From a virus: a DNA stretch of 23,231 nt. The notes beneath the pieces are model-generated. The model saw only the letters and a program-made list of their open reading frames with translations. It did no database searches and was not told the origin of the DNA. Position 1 is the first letter of the stretch. Every line of letters begins with the position of its first letter. The stretch spans positions 1 to 23,231 of the IMG/VR virus record IMGVR_UViG_3300025890_000165; one strand, written 5' to 3'. The position numbers and the translations under genes were made by a program. Positions 1 through 7,537 of the stretch are shown one piece after another.

Positions 1-19
1 TACTCATACAGGAGTAGTT

Positions 20-262
20 ATGGCGATTGATAAGTCTAAGATGGCTTGTAACAAACCTAAACGTCAAGTTCAGGGCGGTAAGAAGTTTGTTGTTAAAGCA
101 TGTCAGAATGGTAAAGAAAAAATCATTCGATTTGGCGATGCTAACATGACTATTAAAAAAGATCAGCCGGGAAGGCGAAAGAGTTTTAGAGCAAGGCATG
201 GATGTGATTCACGACCACCATCTAAGATGACTGCTCGTTATTGGTCGTGTAAGAAGTGGTAG
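20..262 (+). CDS. Small basic Cys/Trp protein of marine phage and giant-virus type
   Basis: This 80-residue protein is rich in Lys and Arg. Its conserved-looking core reads KFVVKACQNGKEKIIRFGD, then KKDQPGRRKSFRARHGCD, and it ends in ARYWSCKKW. I recognise the pattern from memory as a recurrent uncharacterised small protein of marine phages and algal large DNA viruses; no enzyme motif is visible. The three spaced cysteines and many basic residues would fit a nucleic-acid-binding or zinc-binding virion protein, but that is inference. The ATG is preceded by an AGGAG ribosome binding site. It is the first of four tiny genes arranged head to tail just upstream of the connector genes, so it probably belongs to the late structural transcript. 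Confidence 0.85.
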   Translation: MAIDKSKMACNKPKRQVQGGKKFVVKACQNGKEKIIRFGDANMTIKKDQPGRRKSFRARHGCDSRPPSKMTARYWSCKKW

Positions 263-266
263 TATT

Positions 267-425
267 ATGGCAGCACCAAAAGTAAAATCAAAAAAAGATG
301 CTTGTTACCATAAGGTAAAAGCTCGCTACACAGTTTGGCCTAGCGCATATGCTTCAGGGGCTTTGGCAAAGTGTAGAAAAGTTGGTGCAGCAAATTGGGG
401 CAATAGTAAAAAGAAGAAGAAATAG
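267..425 (+). CDS. Tiny lysine-rich protein with KVKARYxVWPSAYASGALxKCRK core
   Basis: This 52-residue ORF starts 4 bases after the preceding stop. Its core includes DACYHKVKARYTVWPSAYAS, followed by GALAKCRKVGAANWG and a run of terminal lysines. The VWPSAYASGAL stretch is familiar from many marine phage and giant-virus small proteins of unknown function. Two cysteines, two tryptophans and a strongly basic C-terminus suggest a compact nucleic-acid-associated protein, as inference only. It is translationally linked to its neighbours (4-base gap upstream, 1-base gap downstream). The call rests on sequence pattern and gene packing rather than length. Confidence 0.8.
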   Translation: MAAPKVKSKKDACYHKVKARYTVWPSAYASGALAKCRKVGAANWGNSKKKKK

Positions 426-426
426 T

Positions 427-675
427 ATGGGTAATGTAAGAAAAACAGAAGCTGGTGCTAATCTACAAAGATGGTTTAAGGAAAAATGGGTAGATGTAAG
501 AACAGGCAAGCCGTGCGGAAGACAAAAGGGAGAGAGTCGTGCTTACCCTTATTGCCGCCCGTCTAAGCGAGTTTCATCAAAGACCCCCAAGACGGCCTCG
601 GAACTGTCGGCTTCTGAAAAACGTTCTCGTTTGGCTCAGAAGAAAAGTTCGAAGAAAGTAAAGAGAGTTACATAG
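427..675 (+). CDS. DUF5872-like small basic protein
   Basis: This 82-residue protein has the pattern LQRWFKEKWVDVRTGKPCGR, then YPYCRPSKRVSSKTPKTASE and a Lys/Ser-rich tail. From memory this fits the DUF5872 family, whose members occur in marine phages and large eukaryotic viruses and have no known function. I chose the ATG at 427, one base after the previous stop. The frame is open further upstream to an ATG at 349, but that extension lies over the previous gene and does not resemble the family. The paired cysteines in PCGR and YCRPS could bind a metal. It probably acts with the three adjoining tiny basic proteins. Confidence 0.82.
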   Translation: MGNVRKTEAGANLQRWFKEKWVDVRTGKPCGRQKGESRAYPYCRPSKRVSSKTPKTASELSASEKRSRLAQKKSSKKVKRVT

Positions 676-676
676 T

Positions 677-832
677 ATGACAAAAGAAATAACAGATAAA
701 CAAAAGAAAACTTTACAAAAGCATTCTAAACATCATACTAAGAAACATATAATTTATATGACTAAGTTAATGAAACAAGGTAAAACGTTTACAGAGTCAC
801 ATAACTTAGCACAAAGAAAGGTAGGTTCTTAA
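677..832 (+). CDS. Tiny basic His/Lys-rich protein
   Basis: This 51-residue ORF starts 1 base after the upstream stop and ends immediately before the next ATG. It reads as a single amphipathic basic helix: KQKKTLQKHSKHHTKKH, then MTKLMKQGKTFTESHNLAQRKVG. The KHSxHHTKKH plus GKxFTExHxxAQxxVG pattern is one I associate with small proteins of marine phages and giant viruses; the function is unknown. There are no cysteines and no membrane segment. Its position in a run of four tiny basic genes suggests a shared role, perhaps nucleic acid binding in the particle, which is inference. Confidence 0.75.
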   Translation: MTKEITDKQKKTLQKHSKHHTKKHIIYMTKLMKQGKTFTESHNLAQRKVGS

Positions 833-1165
833 ATGACTGAAACTAAAAGATGGCTCAGAAACATTAAAGATGGTGAGATTTATGGTTGGAATGAAATTCT
901 AGCTGAAAATCCACTTACTGAAGAAGTTTCTGAAGAAGAAGCATTTCCTGAAAAGCACATGACTAAAAAACAAAGAGGTCGTCCTGCTAAAGTTAATGTA
1001 GAGACAGCTGAAAAAGATATTCCTAATCCAAAAGGTGAGACACCACCTGAGCTAGCAGAAGAAGCAAGTAAAGGTTTAGTTAGGGCTAGAGATAACAAAG
1101 GTCATTACATAGCTGATGATTTAGGCACAACAGATATTAACGAAGCATGGGTTGAAAAGAAGTGA
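833..1165 (+). CDS. Hypothetical acidic protein
   Basis: I do not recognise this 110-residue protein. The N-terminus (RWLRNIKDGEIYGWNEILAE) looks like a short folded segment seen in phage proteins that start with an 'IKDGxIYxWN' strand. The middle is acidic and probably disordered, with a basic patch KKQRGRPAK resembling an AT-hook-like RGRP motif at about residues 45-53. The C-terminus ends in NEAWVEKK. Its stop codon overlaps the GTG start of the connector gene, which indicates coupled translation. A small virion or assembly protein is plausible but unproven. Confidence 0.75.
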   Translation: MTETKRWLRNIKDGEIYGWNEILAENPLTEEVSEEEAFPEKHMTKKQRGRPAKVNVETAEKDIPNPKGETPPELAEEASKGLVRARDNKGHYIADDLGTTDINEAWVEKK

Positions 1166-1806
1166 TACTAAATGATGTAGTAACAGAAGTAAGGCGAATC
1201 TTACAGGATACTTTATCTCCTCAGAGATATAGTGATGATATTCTGTTAGGTTTTGCTAACCAAGCGTTAAAACGTATTGCTGTTCTGCGTCCAGATTTAT
1301 TTGCTATTATTGCTGACATCCCTACCACCACAGATGCTGTAGTGCAGTCAATGCCTGCAGATTCAATTCGACTATTAGAAATTTATTCTGTTAAAGGTGG
1401 TAATGGTATTATTGAGACGAATAGAGAAATACTGGATCAGTCTCTACCGACTTGGATGAATACAACAGCAGGTGCTGCTATTAATTTTATGCGGCATGTG
1501 CGTAATGCAAACAAATTTTTTATATACCCAAAAGCTCCTGCAAATCAAATTTTAATTGGGGAGTACGCACAGACTCCCCCTATATATGATGGTACAACTG
1601 CAGTTGCTTTACTTCCTGATGCTTATTTCCCTGTTGTTATAGACGCAACTATATTTATAGCAGAGTCAGTAGATAACGAGCATGTTAATTCTAACAGAGC
1701 ACAATTATTCCAGACTTCGTTCACTCAGGCTTTAGGAGTTGCTGCACAGAGCAGAGCTATTACTGATACAGAACGAGGCGGACTAGCTGAGGAGGATGTT
1801 GCCTAA
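1162..1806 (+). CDS. Head-tail connector/adaptor protein (DUF6682-like)
   Basis: This 214-residue protein starts at GTG, overlapping the upstream stop (GTGA). Its features fit the DUF6682 phage family from memory: an N-terminal helical segment EVRRILQDTLSPQRYSDDIL and FANQALKRIAVLRPDLF, then MPADSIRLLEIYSV, ILDQSLPTWMN, and a strand region FFIYPKAPANQILIGEYAQ. Members lie between capsid and tail genes and are thought to act as connector or tail-tube adaptor proteins. Here it overlaps a second connector-type gene by one base. The in-frame GTG is the only sensible start near the ribosome binding site. The exact structural position (stopper, adaptor or tubular protein A equivalent) is inference. 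Confidence 0.8.
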   Translation: MILNDVVTEVRRILQDTLSPQRYSDDILLGFANQALKRIAVLRPDLFAIIADIPTTTDAVVQSMPADSIRLLEIYSVKGGNGIIETNREILDQSLPTWMNTTAGAAINFMRHVRNANKFFIYPKAPANQILIGEYAQTPPIYDGTTAVALLPDAYFPVVIDATIFIAESVDNEHVNSNRAQLFQTSFTQALGVAAQSRAITDTERGGLAEEDVA

Positions 1807-2468
1807 TGCCTACATATACAACTAGAAGCTTCCTCGATATTGTTAATAGACTTTCTCCAAGTGTACCCGGGTGTCCTACTCCTGTCATAGAGCAATATGT
1901 TCGTGATGCCGCTATTGAGGCGTGTGAACGTACTCTAGCGTGGCGTTATGAGCAGCCTAAGATAAGATTAGTCCCCGGCGCACATGACTATGCTTATGAA
2001 GGGCCAGACGATGCAGAGATACATGCGTTTCTAACTGCTACTGTAAATGGCCGATCATTAAAACCAATAACAATAGAACAGCTATACGACATATATCCTA
2101 AGTGGCCTGATCAATCTGTTAATGAAAGAGCTGAGCCTATGTATGTAACACAGTTAGATCCGGATAATTTTTCTGTTGCTCCTATTCCAGATAATAGTAA
2201 AACGTATGATGTAAGGATGATTGTATGTTTAAAGCCATTACGGACAGCAACAAAAATGGATAAAAAGTTTTTAGACGAACTAGAGAATGTTATAATGCAC
2301 GGAGCGTTACAACATCTTTTAGTGTTACCTGATAGAACATGGAGTGATAGAGAGCTAGCATCATACCATGCTAAACAGTTTGCATTTAAGTTATCTGAGC
2401 GTAGAGCTAGAACTAACTTAGGTGCAGCAAAAGCATCTATGCGGGTGCAATCACAAAGATTTGCGTGA
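1806..2468 (+). CDS. Connector/tail adaptor-type structural protein
   Basis: This 220-residue protein follows the first connector gene with a one-base TAATG overlap, and an AGGAGG-type ribosome binding site lies inside the upstream gene. The N-terminal helical part (RSFLDIVNRLSPSVPGCPTP, EQYVRDAAIEACERTLAWRY) leads into a strand-rich middle and a C-terminal helical region (ENVIMHGALQHLLVLPDRTW). This order is typical of phage head-tail adaptor or tail tubular A-like proteins that form dodecameric rings under the portal. I cannot assign a named family. Position and architecture support a role in joining head and tail. Confidence 0.72.
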   Translation: MPTYTTRSFLDIVNRLSPSVPGCPTPVIEQYVRDAAIEACERTLAWRYEQPKIRLVPGAHDYAYEGPDDAEIHAFLTATVNGRSLKPITIEQLYDIYPKWPDQSVNERAEPMYVTQLDPDNFSVAPIPDNSKTYDVRMIVCLKPLRTATKMDKKFLDELENVIMHGALQHLLVLPDRTWSDRELASYHAKQFAFKLSERRARTNLGAAKASMRVQSQRFA

Positions 2469-2476
2469 GGTAATTT

Positions 2477-2809
2477 ATGGCTGATGTTATTAGATTAGTA
2501 AAAGGAGACGAACTTCCAAGCATTATAATTACGCTTACGGATGATGTTGCTAGTGCACCTTTAAATGTATCTGCTGCTAGTACAGTAGTAAAAGTAAAAT
2601 TTAGAGCAGTCGGTGGTACGTCTACTTTAAGCACTATAACATGTAGTAACCTTACAGATGGATCAGATGGTAAAGTCCAATTTAATTTTTCTGGTAACGT
2701 TCTTGATGTAGATGCTGGTGAGTACGAAGGAGAGATTGTAGTAGATCAAAATGGAAGCTTACAGACAGTGTATGATGTATTAAGATTTAGAGTGAGGTCA
2801 AACTTTTAA
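2477..2809 (+). CDS. BppU N-terminal-like Ig-fold tail/baseplate protein
   Basis: This 110-residue protein is almost entirely beta-strand. It has the run KGDELPSIIITLTDD, a glycine-bounded central strand, SDGKVQFNFSG, DAGEYEGEIVVDQNGSLQTV and DVLRFRVRSNF. That order (D-x-x-P-x-I, GKV, GxYEGEI, QT...D.L.F.V) matches the immunoglobulin-like N-terminal domain of phage BppU baseplate proteins, recalled from the family pattern. Such domains attach fibres to the tail. It lies directly before the fibre genes and its stop overlaps the next start by one base, so it probably serves as a connector between tail and fibres. Confidence 0.7.
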   Translation: MADVIRLVKGDELPSIIITLTDDVASAPLNVSAASTVVKVKFRAVGGTSTLSTITCSNLTDGSDGKVQFNFSGNVLDVDAGEYEGEIVVDQNGSLQTVYDVLRFRVRSNF

Positions 2810-4143
2810 TGGCCAATATAAAATTTACATACGCTGCAACAACTTTACTATCTCTTACTATTGTAGCAAATAGTGTATCGGCTTCTAATACTTTTGTTAA
2901 TTTAAAATACGCTGCTGCGCCTGCTACTAGCATTAGCTTTACAACTGAACTTATACCTACAAGATCCTTAGCAAATCAGACAGTAACAATGTCTGACTCA
3001 ACTCCGACACTTACGGTTGACAGAGTTTCTGGTGATACGCTTACTATAACTGACACCCCTGTTTTAGCTGTTGATATAGTTAAAACTGATTCAGTTAGTG
3101 TTGTTGATACACCAAATAAAATAATAAATTCCAGTATTGATTTTGACTTATCTGATCCTGATGTCGATCCAGATCCGGTCAGTGTGTCTGATGCTCCTGC
3201 AATGACTGTAACCCCAGCGGGTAAAACAGATTCCATAACAGTTGCTGATTCGCCAGTAAAACAACCAAATAAAATCACTACAGATAGCATAACAATGGCT
3301 CAAGCTATTGGCCCTTTTAACATTGGTAAGAACCCATCTGACACTCTTACTATTGCTGAAAGTGATGCAAAAACTATTACTCCCGGTGGTAAAACCAGTG
3401 GAGTAACAATAGCAGAACTTGCTGCAATGACTGTAACACCAGCAGGTAAAACAGATTCTATAACGGTTGCAGACGCACCAGTTAAAACCATTACACCAGC
3501 AGGTAAAACTGATAGTGTTACAATGGCAGAAAGTTTTGGCCCATTTACTATAGGTTTAAACCCTACAGATACTGTAAATGCTACAGAAAGTTTGACTACG
3601 CAATTAATATTAGGTGAGTCTGATTATCTCTACCCAACTATAGTTTCTGTGTTTGATGGTGCAGAAACAGGTAAAGTTAGAGGTTATCATATAGGTGATA
3701 GTAATGTAACGTCTCGTGTGGCTGATACGCAGTACTTAATGAATGATGAGTTTGGCGTACTTAATGACCATTATATCGGCGGCGAAAATAGAGACGGCAT
3801 AAGATTTTATAATAGAGTATTTGCACAGGATAGATTTAGAGTTAGGAATATTGACTACTCTGCACAGATAGCAAATGGTGACAGTTTACTAAACAGCACA
3901 GTAATATGGGATACTGCTACTGATGGTGCAGGAATTAAAGATTTTACAGGTGTTATTGGAGCATCAGGTTTAATTGGACAACCCGTTGTAAACTCTGATA
4001 CAATAACTTACGGTGATTTAGTAAACGCTGGACTATTAGTTAATTTTATATATACTGATACCAGTGATTCACCAACAACAGGTTCTCATGGGGTGAACGG
4101 GCATTTCTTAAATGAAACACCGATGGGAGCTGGATCACATTAA
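2809..4143 (+). CDS. Repeat-containing tail fibre protein
   Basis: This 444-residue protein has three parts. Residues 1-53 form a beta-rich N-terminus. Residues about 54-265 hold roughly ten to eleven imperfect repeats of 18-22 residues with consensus PAGKTDSITVADAPxxTI. The rest is a non-repetitive C-terminal domain containing GAETGKVRGYHIGDSN, GGENRDGIRFYNRVFAQD and a final TGSHGVNGHFLNE segment. Regular DSITVADAP-type beta repeats suggest a shaft, and the C-terminal domain could be the tip. The gene lies between the Ig-domain protein and further fibre genes. No catalytic motif is visible. Tail fibre is well supported by architecture and context, but the receptor is unknown. Confidence 0.75.
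   Translation: MANIKFTYAATTLLSLTIVANSVSASNTFVNLKYAAAPATSISFTTELIPTRSLANQTVTMSDSTPTLTVDRVSGDTLTITDTPVLAVDIVKTDSVSVVDTPNKIINSSIDFDLSDPDVDPDPVSVSDAPAMTVTPAGKTDSITVADSPVKQPNKITTDSITMAQAIGPFNIGKNPSDTLTIAESDAKTITPGGKTSGVTIAELAAMTVTPAGKTDSITVADAPVKTITPAGKTDSVTMAESFGPFTIGLNPTDTVNATESLTTQLILGESDYLYPTIVSVFDGAETGKVRGYHIGDSNVTSRVADTQYLMNDEFGVLNDHYIGGENRDGIRFYNRVFAQDRFRVRNIDYSAQIANGDSLLNSTVIWDTATDGAGIKDFTGVIGASGLIGQPVVNSDTITYGDLVNAGLLVNFIYTDTSDSPTTGSHGVNGHFLNETPMGAGSH
2968..3605 (+). repeat. Coding tandem repeats in tail fibre
   Basis: About eleven degenerate repeats of 54-66 bases encode TDSITVADAP-like units. The closest pair at DNA level is 3199-3261 and 3424-3486, which differ only at scattered, mostly synonymous positions. 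A third close relative starts at about 3487. The mixture of near-identical and diverged units suggests recent duplication on top of an older array. Confidence 0.8.
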
Positions 4144-4157
4144 AAGGAGATGGATAC

Positions 4158-4598
4158 ATGATAAATGATTCTATAGAGGTTACGGGTGAATTAAAACTTA
4201 CCCTTACACGACCTGACGGGCATGTAAAACATGAGGTTATTATACCTAATCTTGTTGTTACAGCAGGAAAAAATTACATAGCGTCAAGGATGAAAGATGC
4301 GTCCGCTACGGCCATGACTCATATGGCTATTGGTACTGGTAGTACTGCGGCGGCTGCAGGAAATACAGCTCTAGGTTCTGAAGCAGGCAGGGTAGCACTT
4401 ACGTCTACTACTGTAAGCACGAACAATGTAGCTTATGTTGCAACGTTCCCAGCGGGGACAGGCACAGGAGCAATTACAGAAGCTGGAATATTAAACGCAA
4501 GTTCAAGTGGTACACTATTATGCAGAACTGTTTTTTCAGTTATTAATAAAGCATCTGCGGATACATTAGGTATAACTTGGACAGTAACGGTAAACTAA
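4158..4598 (+). CDS. Tail fibre/baseplate-associated protein, marine phage type
   Basis: This 146-residue protein has a strong AAGGAGATG ribosome binding site. It starts with a strand-rich part (SIEVTGELKLTLTRPDG, HEVIIPNLVVTAGKNYIASR). It continues with HMAIGTGSTAAAAGNTALGS and AGILNASSSGTLLCRTVF, and ends DTLGITWTVTVN. The 'NLVVTAGKNYIASRM ... MAIGTGSTAAxxGNTALGSE ... CRTVFxxINK' pattern is one I recognise as common in marine phage tail gene clusters, with no proven function. It lies between two fibre genes, so a structural role at the fibre base or tip is likely. Confidence 0.72.
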   Translation: MINDSIEVTGELKLTLTRPDGHVKHEVIIPNLVVTAGKNYIASRMKDASATAMTHMAIGTGSTAAAAGNTALGSEAGRVALTSTTVSTNNVAYVATFPAGTGTGAITEAGILNASSSGTLLCRTVFSVINKASADTLGITWTVTVN

Positions 4599-4608
4599 GG
4601 AGTTAGAT

Positions 4609-4888
4609 ATGAGTGTCAAATTTGCAAATAATGCCCATTCTACTTTAGCTTCTAGTGTATCTACTAGTGCTACTAGCATAACAGTTGCAAGTGGTCACGG
4701 TGCTCGTTTTCCATCCCTTTCGGGCAGTGAATTTTTCTATGCAACTTTAATTGACACTTCTAACAATCTTGAGATTGTAAAAGTTACAGCTAGAAGTACA
4801 GACGTTCTTACTGCTACAAGAGCACAAGAAAGTACATCAGCTAGAGCTTTTGCCAGCGGAGATCGAATAGAGCTTCGTGTTACAGCAC
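4609..4888 (+). repeat. Duplicated fibre anchor domain, copy 1
   Basis: Encodes the N-terminal domain shared with 5948-6230. The two copies share ATLIDTSNNLEI, KVTARSTD, STSARAF and GDRIEL blocks, and more than half of the residues are identical by eye. Confidence 0.85.
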
Positions 4889-5613
4889 AAGGTCTTACAG
4901 ATGCTACTACTATTCAAGCTGATCAAGTTGTAAACTCTATGATTGCTACTGATGCTGTTAACTCAGATTCTATTGCAGCTAACGCAGTTACAGCTTCTGA
5001 ATTAAATATTTCCGGTAACGGTACAGCAGGCCAATCAGTAATATCAGATGGTGACGGATCATTTAGCTATAACAGTATTAGTACTAATACTACTGGTGTA
5101 GCTTTACTAGAATATCAAGACACGGCTGCTCGTTTTACAGATATAAGTACTTTTGGTGTTACTAGTGGTGATAGAATTACAATTCCTTTTAATACCGTGT
5201 TTGATCCATATAATATTATTGGGACAACTGGTTCAAATGTTTTTCGGGTGAACGCTAGTTGTGCATACCATGTAAGTATATATATTATGAAACACACAAT
5301 GGGTCACCATAAAATGTACCTTTATAATACTACTAATAACAAGTTTGCTCCTAGACCTGTTGCTGCTTTAACTAGTGGAGAAAGTTTTCAGGCCCCTCTT
5401 GTTTCTTATAACGTTACACAAGGTTATAATGCAAATCCTTGCGATATATATTACCTTGAAACTGGCGTAGATTATTCAGTAAGAATGACGAATGATGGTA
5501 GCCAAGTTTTCGGTACTAACAGAAGTGATTTGTTTGGTAACTATGCAATTAATGGCGTGACTTCAAGGAACACTGTAATGAGAGCGTGTATAACAAAATT
5601 AGCGGGGGTATAA
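4609..5613 (+). CDS. Tail fibre protein with duplicated N-terminal anchor domain
   Basis: This 334-residue protein has a TAAGGAG ribosome binding site. Residues 1-95 form a beta domain with GARFPSLSGSEFFYATLIDT, SNNLEIVKVTARSTD and RAFASGDRIELR. The same domain opens the fibre starting at 5948. Residues 100-155 are an Ala/Ser/Asn-rich shaft segment (DAVNSDSIAANAVTASELN, then SDGDGSFSYNS) typical of phage fibres. The C-terminal half, from about residue 165, is strand-rich with FRVNASCAYHVSIYI and a hydrophobic ending; it resembles a C1q/TNF-like jelly roll receptor-binding head, by impression only. The shared N-terminus probably docks it to the tail. Confidence 0.75.
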   Translation: MSVKFANNAHSTLASSVSTSATSITVASGHGARFPSLSGSEFFYATLIDTSNNLEIVKVTARSTDVLTATRAQESTSARAFASGDRIELRVTAQGLTDATTIQADQVVNSMIATDAVNSDSIAANAVTASELNISGNGTAGQSVISDGDGSFSYNSISTNTTGVALLEYQDTAARFTDISTFGVTSGDRITIPFNTVFDPYNIIGTTGSNVFRVNASCAYHVSIYIMKHTMGHHKMYLYNTTNNKFAPRPVAALTSGESFQAPLVSYNVTQGYNANPCDIYYLETGVDYSVRMTNDGSQVFGTNRSDLFGNYAINGVTSRNTVMRACITKLAGV

Positions 5614-5616
5614 ATT

Positions 5617-5937
5617 ATGGCGTTAGAAGAATTTTACACAGTTACTATAGGTGGTAAAGAAACAACTATGCCAAAAATGGCACTTTTACTTAAAGGCTTG
5701 ACAAAGTTAGGTCTTTCTCAAAATGATACAAATGCTTTTAATTATACAACACTAAAAGAATCTTACAAAAATGAAGGTGATTTGCCTAGTGAAGAAGTAT
5801 TAAAAGCTAAAGGTATTGAGCAGTTTGAGCACGAAACTACTATACCTACATTAGATGAGGTAAAAACCAGCGCTAAAAAGAAACTTGTAGCTGGTGAAAA
5901 GCTAACCGAAGATGAAGCTAGCACAATAGTTTTGTAA
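5617..5937 (+). CDS. Hypothetical protein between two fibre genes
   Basis: I do not recognise this 106-residue protein. It is soluble and slightly acidic to neutral. It has a short N-terminal strand region (FYTVTIGGKETTMPKMALLL), then predicted helices and a Lys/Glu-rich C-terminus (VKTSAKKKLVAGEKLTEDEA). It starts 3 bases after the upstream fibre gene and is followed 10 bases later by another fibre gene. Small genes in this position often encode fibre chaperones or adaptor proteins, but no motif shows that here. Confidence 0.7.
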   Translation: MALEEFYTVTIGGKETTMPKMALLLKGLTKLGLSQNDTNAFNYTTLKESYKNEGDLPSEEVLKAKGIEQFEHETTIPTLDEVKTSAKKKLVAGEKLTEDEASTIVL

Positions 5938-5947
5938 GGAGTAGAGC

Positions 5948-6230
5948 ATGGGAGTTAAAGTAACAAACAACGGGTTCGGAACTCTCTCAGCAGGTATCAA
6001 TAGTTCTGCTACCACAGTTACTGTTGACTCTGGGCAAGGTGCTAGATTTCCAGCTTTAAGTAGTGGCGACTTCTTTTTCGCTACTCTTATTGATACGTCC
6101 AACAATCTTGAAATTATAAAAGTCACAGCTCGCTCTACTGACTCTATGACAGTTTTACGAGCGCAAGATAGTACATCAGCTCGTGCTTTTTCAATCGGTG
6201 ATAGGATCGAACTTAGACCTACCGCTGCAT
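5948..6230 (+). repeat. Duplicated fibre anchor domain, copy 2
   Basis: Second copy of the domain at 4609-4888. DNA identity is clearly lower than protein identity, with many synonymous differences, so the duplication is not recent. Confidence 0.85.
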
Positions 6231-7528
6231 TATTTGAAAATGCACACCTAGATAATACTCCTACATCTACTGGATCTTTCGGGTTACCAAAAGGTACTAC
6301 AGCACAACAACCTACAGCAAGTGCTACTGAGGGTCATATTAGATATGATACTGATGATGACGTTGTATATTTTTCAAATGGAACAAGCTGGATAAAAATT
6401 TCATCTGTTATTGCTACACTTTCGTCTGTTTCAGGGAGTATATTAGATGGAGTAGCAAGTACGTTAACTTTATCTGGTACAGGCTTTATATCTGGTGCGA
6501 ATTTAATAGTTAATTTTACGCAGACTTCAGATTCTATAAATACAAATGTTACTGTAACTGCTTCTTCCGATACGTCAGCTACAGTTGCAGTGCCATCAGC
6601 TGTGTATAATAATGTTACTGTAGGTAATGTTGTCTCTTTAAAAGTTACTAACGCAGATAACGTTGTTTCAGGTGTACTAAACACAACTGCTGTGGGTCTC
6701 CCTACAGGCGGAACAATAACAACATCTGGAAGCTATCGTATTCATACATTTACTGGTTCTGGTAATTTTGTTGTCCCTACTGGTTTTACTGCTAGTGCTG
6801 AATCATTAATTGTTGCGGGCGGCGGCGGAGGCGGAATCCACTCCGGAGGTGGAGGCGGAGCTGGGGGACTTTTATATTATGGTGCTGAAACACCAAAGAC
6901 TCCAAATGGATCTGCTATTGCTATTTCTGCACAAACATATGCAGTTGTAGTTGGTGGTGCTGGAGCTGCTTCTGGTTCTCCTTACAACGCTGTTGCTGGA
7001 ACTGGTGGAGATGGAGGAAACTCTAGTGCATTTGGATATACTGCAATCGGTGGTGGAGGCGGAGGTTCTGGTAACGGAAGTCACATCGCTGGTCGTGCTG
7101 GTGGTTCTGGCGGTGGAGGCTCTCGTTCTGCTGCTGGTGGTGCTGGAACTTCTGGACAAGGTAATGCTGGTGGATCTCCAAACACGGGAATAACTGCAAA
7201 TTATCCGGGTGGCGGTGGCGGCGGAGCTGGTGCTGTTGGTGGTAATGGTAGTACTAGTGCTGGAGGCCCCGGTGGTATCGGATTACAATACTCTATAACT
7301 GGTTCTGCAACTTATTATGCTGGTGGTGGCGGCGGTACATTACAAGATGTTGGTGGTGGTGACCAAGGTGCTGGCGGTAACGGTGGCGGTGGAGCTGGTA
7401 GAGATTCAGCACAAGGTGAAGCAGGTGACCCAAACACTGGCGGAGGTGGTGGCGGCGGTCACTATTCATCTGGCGCTGGTGGCGGAGCTGGTGGTTCTGG
7501 TATTGTAATTATTAGGTATATACCGTAA
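5948..7528 (+). CDS. Tail fibre adhesin: anchor domain, TIG-like domain, glycine-rich tip
   Basis: This 526-residue protein is modular. Residues 1-95 repeat the N-terminal domain of the 4609 fibre. Residues about 105-150 hold the phage fibre linker FGLPKGTTAQQPTASATEGH leading to IRYDTDDDVVYF. Residues about 155-245 look like an IPT/TIG Ig-like domain (VSGSILDGVASTLTLSGTGF). The segment GSYRIHTFTGSGNFVVPTGF leads into a glycine-rich region of about 230 residues with many Gly runs, and the end is GGSGIVIIRYIP. This last architecture is typical of glycine-rich phage adhesin tips, where polyglycine helices display variable loops that bind receptors. It is the probable host-recognition protein. 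A TAAGGAG ribosome binding site precedes the ATG. Confidence 0.82.
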   Translation: MGVKVTNNGFGTLSAGINSSATTVTVDSGQGARFPALSSGDFFFATLIDTSNNLEIIKVTARSTDSMTVLRAQDSTSARAFSIGDRIELRPTAALFENAHLDNTPTSTGSFGLPKGTTAQQPTASATEGHIRYDTDDDVVYFSNGTSWIKISSVIATLSSVSGSILDGVASTLTLSGTGFISGANLIVNFTQTSDSINTNVTVTASSDTSATVAVPSAVYNNVTVGNVVSLKVTNADNVVSGVLNTTAVGLPTGGTITTSGSYRIHTFTGSGNFVVPTGFTASAESLIVAGGGGGGIHSGGGGGAGGLLYYGAETPKTPNGSAIAISAQTYAVVVGGAGAASGSPYNAVAGTGGDGGNSSAFGYTAIGGGGGGSGNGSHIAGRAGGSGGGGSRSAAGGAGTSGQGNAGGSPNTGITANYPGGGGGGAGAVGGNGSTSAGGPGGIGLQYSITGSATYYAGGGGGTLQDVGGGDQGAGGNGGGGAGRDSAQGEAGDPNTGGGGGGGHYSSGAGGGAGGSGIVIIRYIP

Positions 7529-7537
7529 GGAGATAAC

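Noticed and set aside
349-426. N-terminal extension of the DUF5872-like ORF to an upstream ATG
   Set aside because: It lies entirely over the tiny preceding gene in another frame, does not fit the family, and the ATG at 427 directly follows the previous stop.
2976-3491. Minus-strand ORFs opposite the fibre repeats
   Set aside because: These are mirror images of the coding repeats with no start signal, and repeat structure explains their openness.
2968-3605. CRISPR-like repeat array
   Set aside because: Repeats are in frame with the fibre gene, vary by synonymous changes and have no unique spacers.
6872-7193. Open frames on the minus strand and in another plus frame across the glycine-rich region
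   Set aside because: Gly codon runs (GGT/GGC/GGA) leave all other frames free of stops, giving Ser/Thr or Leu/Val runs; there is no ribosome binding site and no family resemblance.
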